NCBI RefSeq assembly: GCF_028640845.1
Contig: NC_080546.1
Span: 83,279,757 to 83,343,756 of the forward strand
Source: Ahaetulla prasina
Lineage: Eukaryota; Chordata; Lepidosauria; Squamata; Colubridae
Direction: 5' to 3'
DNA length: 64,000 nucleotides
Shown here one piece after another: positions 62,281-64,000 of the stretch. The position numbers and the translations under genes were made by a program. Every line of letters starts with the position of its first letter. The first letter of the stretch is position 1. The notes beneath the pieces are model-generated. The model worked only from the letters and a program-made list of their open reading frames with translations, was not told the DNA's origin and did no database searches.

Positions 62281-62793
62281 AGCGCAGACATAGCAAAACA
62301 TCAGCAAATGGTTTAGGTGGGGAAGTTAATCAACAATCTCAAGAAAATAAAGCTTTCTCTAACACTACTAAGAACATTTCATTATTTTGCTGTAAAGATA
62401 GAAGGAAATGAGTTTCTCTTGAGGGCATCTTTACATATATTTTTTTCATTAGGTTTTCGATATTGGATCCCAACCCTTTTACAGCCACCGTAGTTAAATT
62501 ATCAAAGCTTTGGGGAGACAAGGATATATTGTTTGGGTAATTTTCACTAAGCTGTAAAGTGATATTCATTAGCGGCACCATGGAAATAATGAATAGTGTG
62601 TAGAATATTAACATTCCTGAAGAAATGTTTTCTCCAAAATATATATATATATATTCTGCATTCTGTGTGATCATCAAGAAGGCCCTACTTTGAATGTCTC
62701 AATATTATTTTTAGTAGCATATTCCTAGCACTCTGGAAAAATCTAGGTCACATTTCATTCAATATAGATATTATAGATCGTTCTTGACATAAC
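62281..62793. other. Low-repeat AT-rich sequence
   Basis: A 112-codon minus-strand frame (62339-62677) has no recognised features. Confidence 0.4.
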
Positions 62794-63272
62794 CAGTGGT
62801 GGGATTCAGCCACCTTGGGCCGGTTTGGGTGAACCGGTAGATAAATTGCTGGCTGGCCCCTCCCGTCCCTTCCCTGCTCCCTTCCAGGATGCCCAGTTTT
62901 GGCTCCTAGGTAAATGCAGGGTGGCCTCCTAGGCCCAAAACAGGGTACGGGTGGCAGTGTGTGCCCCCCACAGCCCATTTTTGCTCCCAGGAGGCTGCAG
63001 AGAGATCTACTAGGTCCAAAATGGGACACGGGGAGCAGTGTGCCCCCCACAGCCCATTTTTGCTCCCAGGAGGCTGCAGAGAGGCCTACTAGGCCCAAAA
63101 TGGGTTGTGGGGGGGCAGTGCGTCCCCTCGCGGTCCGTTATTGCTCCCAGGCAGGTGCAGGAGGCCAAATGCTGCCTGTCACACCCCCTGGCCACGCCCA
63201 CCATGGCCACGCCCACCCCGCCCGTCATTAGGGCAGAGAACCAGTTGTTAAATTATTCGAATCCCACCACTG
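62794..63272. mobile_element. hAT-like MITE, cagtggtgggattcaa family (long form)
   Basis: Ends cagtggtgggattcagcc and cgaatcccaccactg. The interior repeats a 77-83-bp unit (cagcccatttttgctcccag, gaggctgcagagag, aggcccaaaatgg) at least three times. Confidence 0.85.
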
Positions 63273-63279
63273 CTTACAA

Positions 63280-63583
63280 CCCTTTGTTTGACTGCTCGAA
63301 GTTACAACCGAACTGAAAAACATGACCTGTGACCAGTTTTCACACTTACGACTGTTCCAGCATCTCCATGATCACAGGATCAAAGTTCAGGTGCTTGGCA
63401 ACTGTATGTCATTTGTGACAGTCGCATATCGTTGGGGGTCATGCAATCCCCATTTGTTAACCTTCCCAGTCAAGTTCCAGCAAGCTAAATCAGTCGATGA
63501 TGCCTGATTCACTGAACGACCACATGATAAACTCAACAACGGCAGTGGTTCGCTTTACAACTGTGGCAGGAAAGGTTGCAAAA
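63280..63583 (+). mobile_element. DNA transposon relic (caggtagtcctcgacttac type)
   Basis: Contains gaccagttttcacacttacg, catgatcacaggatcaaag and gtggttcgctttacaactgt, as in 41816-42578. Both ends are missing. Confidence 0.6.
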
Positions 63584-63585
63584 TA

Positions 63586-63780
63586 CAGTAGTGGACCAAA
63601 TTGTGGAAACCTTTTGGGGAAAGTGTATTTTTGAGGTTTGATGGCTTTTTTTGGGGGGGGGGGAATTTCAAGATAATCCTATTCCATTACTGGAATGGCC
63701 TGGGAATAGCCCAGACCTTAACCCAAGTGAAAATCTATGGAGCCGACTAAAGAAACTTGTTAGTCAGAAGCGACCCAGAG
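63586..63780 (+). mobile_element. Tc1/mariner deletion derivative
   Basis: A terminal repeat cagtagtggaccaaattgtg after a TA runs directly into the transposase end WPGNSPDLNPSENLWSRLKK. The Glu of NPxE is the third acid of the Tc1 DDE triad. The rest of the transposase is deleted, as in the copy at 501-669. The right end is cut by GC-rich sequence. Confidence 0.8.
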
Positions 63781-63781
63781 A

Positions 63782-64000
63782 CGACTTCCGGTATCCGGTG
63801 GCAACGGACGTCTGGAAGGCTTCTCCTGCCTCCAGTGTCCGAATCCGGCCGCCGCCGAGGCCCTCAGGGGCCAGGTGTTCCGAAAAGGACACCTGCCGCA
63901 CGGACGGCTCGCCAGGGGTCTCCCAGCCGATATATAGGACTGGGGGGACCGATGCTGGCGCGTCCTAGGCTCGGCGGGGTTCGGAGGCCACAGGCCGCGG
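63782..64000. promoter_or_regulatory. CpG-dense segment at the window edge
   Basis: About 24 CpG dinucleotides in 219 bp by eye, far denser than anywhere else in the window. It includes gacgacttccggtatccgg, gaatccggccgccgccgagg and gatatataggactgggggg. It could be the start of a CpG island promoter, or the 5' UTR/promoter of a LINE or LTR element continuing past the window. The abrupt junction with the Tc1 relic favours an inserted element. Confidence 0.45.

Noticed and set aside
62339..62677. 112-codon minus-strand frame as a gene
   Set aside because: No domain, and it includes an (AT)n run giving Tyr-Ile repeats.

Overview
The window looks like intergenic or intronic nuclear DNA of a squamate reptile, most likely a snake. 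I found no host protein gene that I can name. The assignment rests on repeat content: Bov-B (RTE) LINE tails, CR1 tails, an L2/CR1-like LINE whose 3' end always runs into an (AATAG)n pentanucleotide array, tRNA-derived SINEs including one with the Sauria-SINE body, a SPIN-type hAT element, and very many short hAT-like MITEs. The AATAG/LINE association has been reported for snake genomes.

Layout. 1-670: 3' end of an LTR retrotransposon next to a Tc1-like deletion derivative. 0.7-8.4 kb: foldback element, SINEs, CR1, SPIN, a LINE plus pentanucleotide array, a 0.6 kb polypyrimidine tract and a possible terminal exon. 8.4-13 kb: nested MITEs in a CR1, and a solo LTR. 13-17.2 kb: triplet and tetranucleotide arrays, a third LINE family, and a near-identical 1.24 kb tandem duplication. 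17.5-23.6 kb: nested MITEs, three SINEs in a row, two LINE plus array units. 23.6-25.6 kb: the longest low-repeat stretch. 25.6-33.3 kb: CR1, Bov-B, (GGCAA)n, L1 remnant. 34-35 kb: 1 kb polypyrimidine tract. 35-44.4 kb: dimeric SINE, a CR1 with an unidentified retroposed insert, a MITE carrying two solo LTRs, and mariner-like MITEs with nested insertions. 44.4-52.8 kb: degraded LINEs, a Helitron-like helicase relic, and a Rex-like LINE split by Bov-B and an LTR. 53-64 kb: more nested MITEs and SINEs, the best-preserved reverse transcriptase (56.25-57.63 kb), a solo LTR inside a SINE, and at the right edge a second Tc1 derivative beside a CpG-dense segment.

Almost every open reading frame is either a LINE remnant or an artefact of simple repeats. 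The informative content is the insertion archaeology. Exact 8-bp target duplications (hAT-like), 5-bp ones (LTRs), 14-18-bp ones (SINEs) and TA duplications (mariner-like) give the order in which elements arrived. Family names are from memory of consensus sequences and were not checked against a repeat library.
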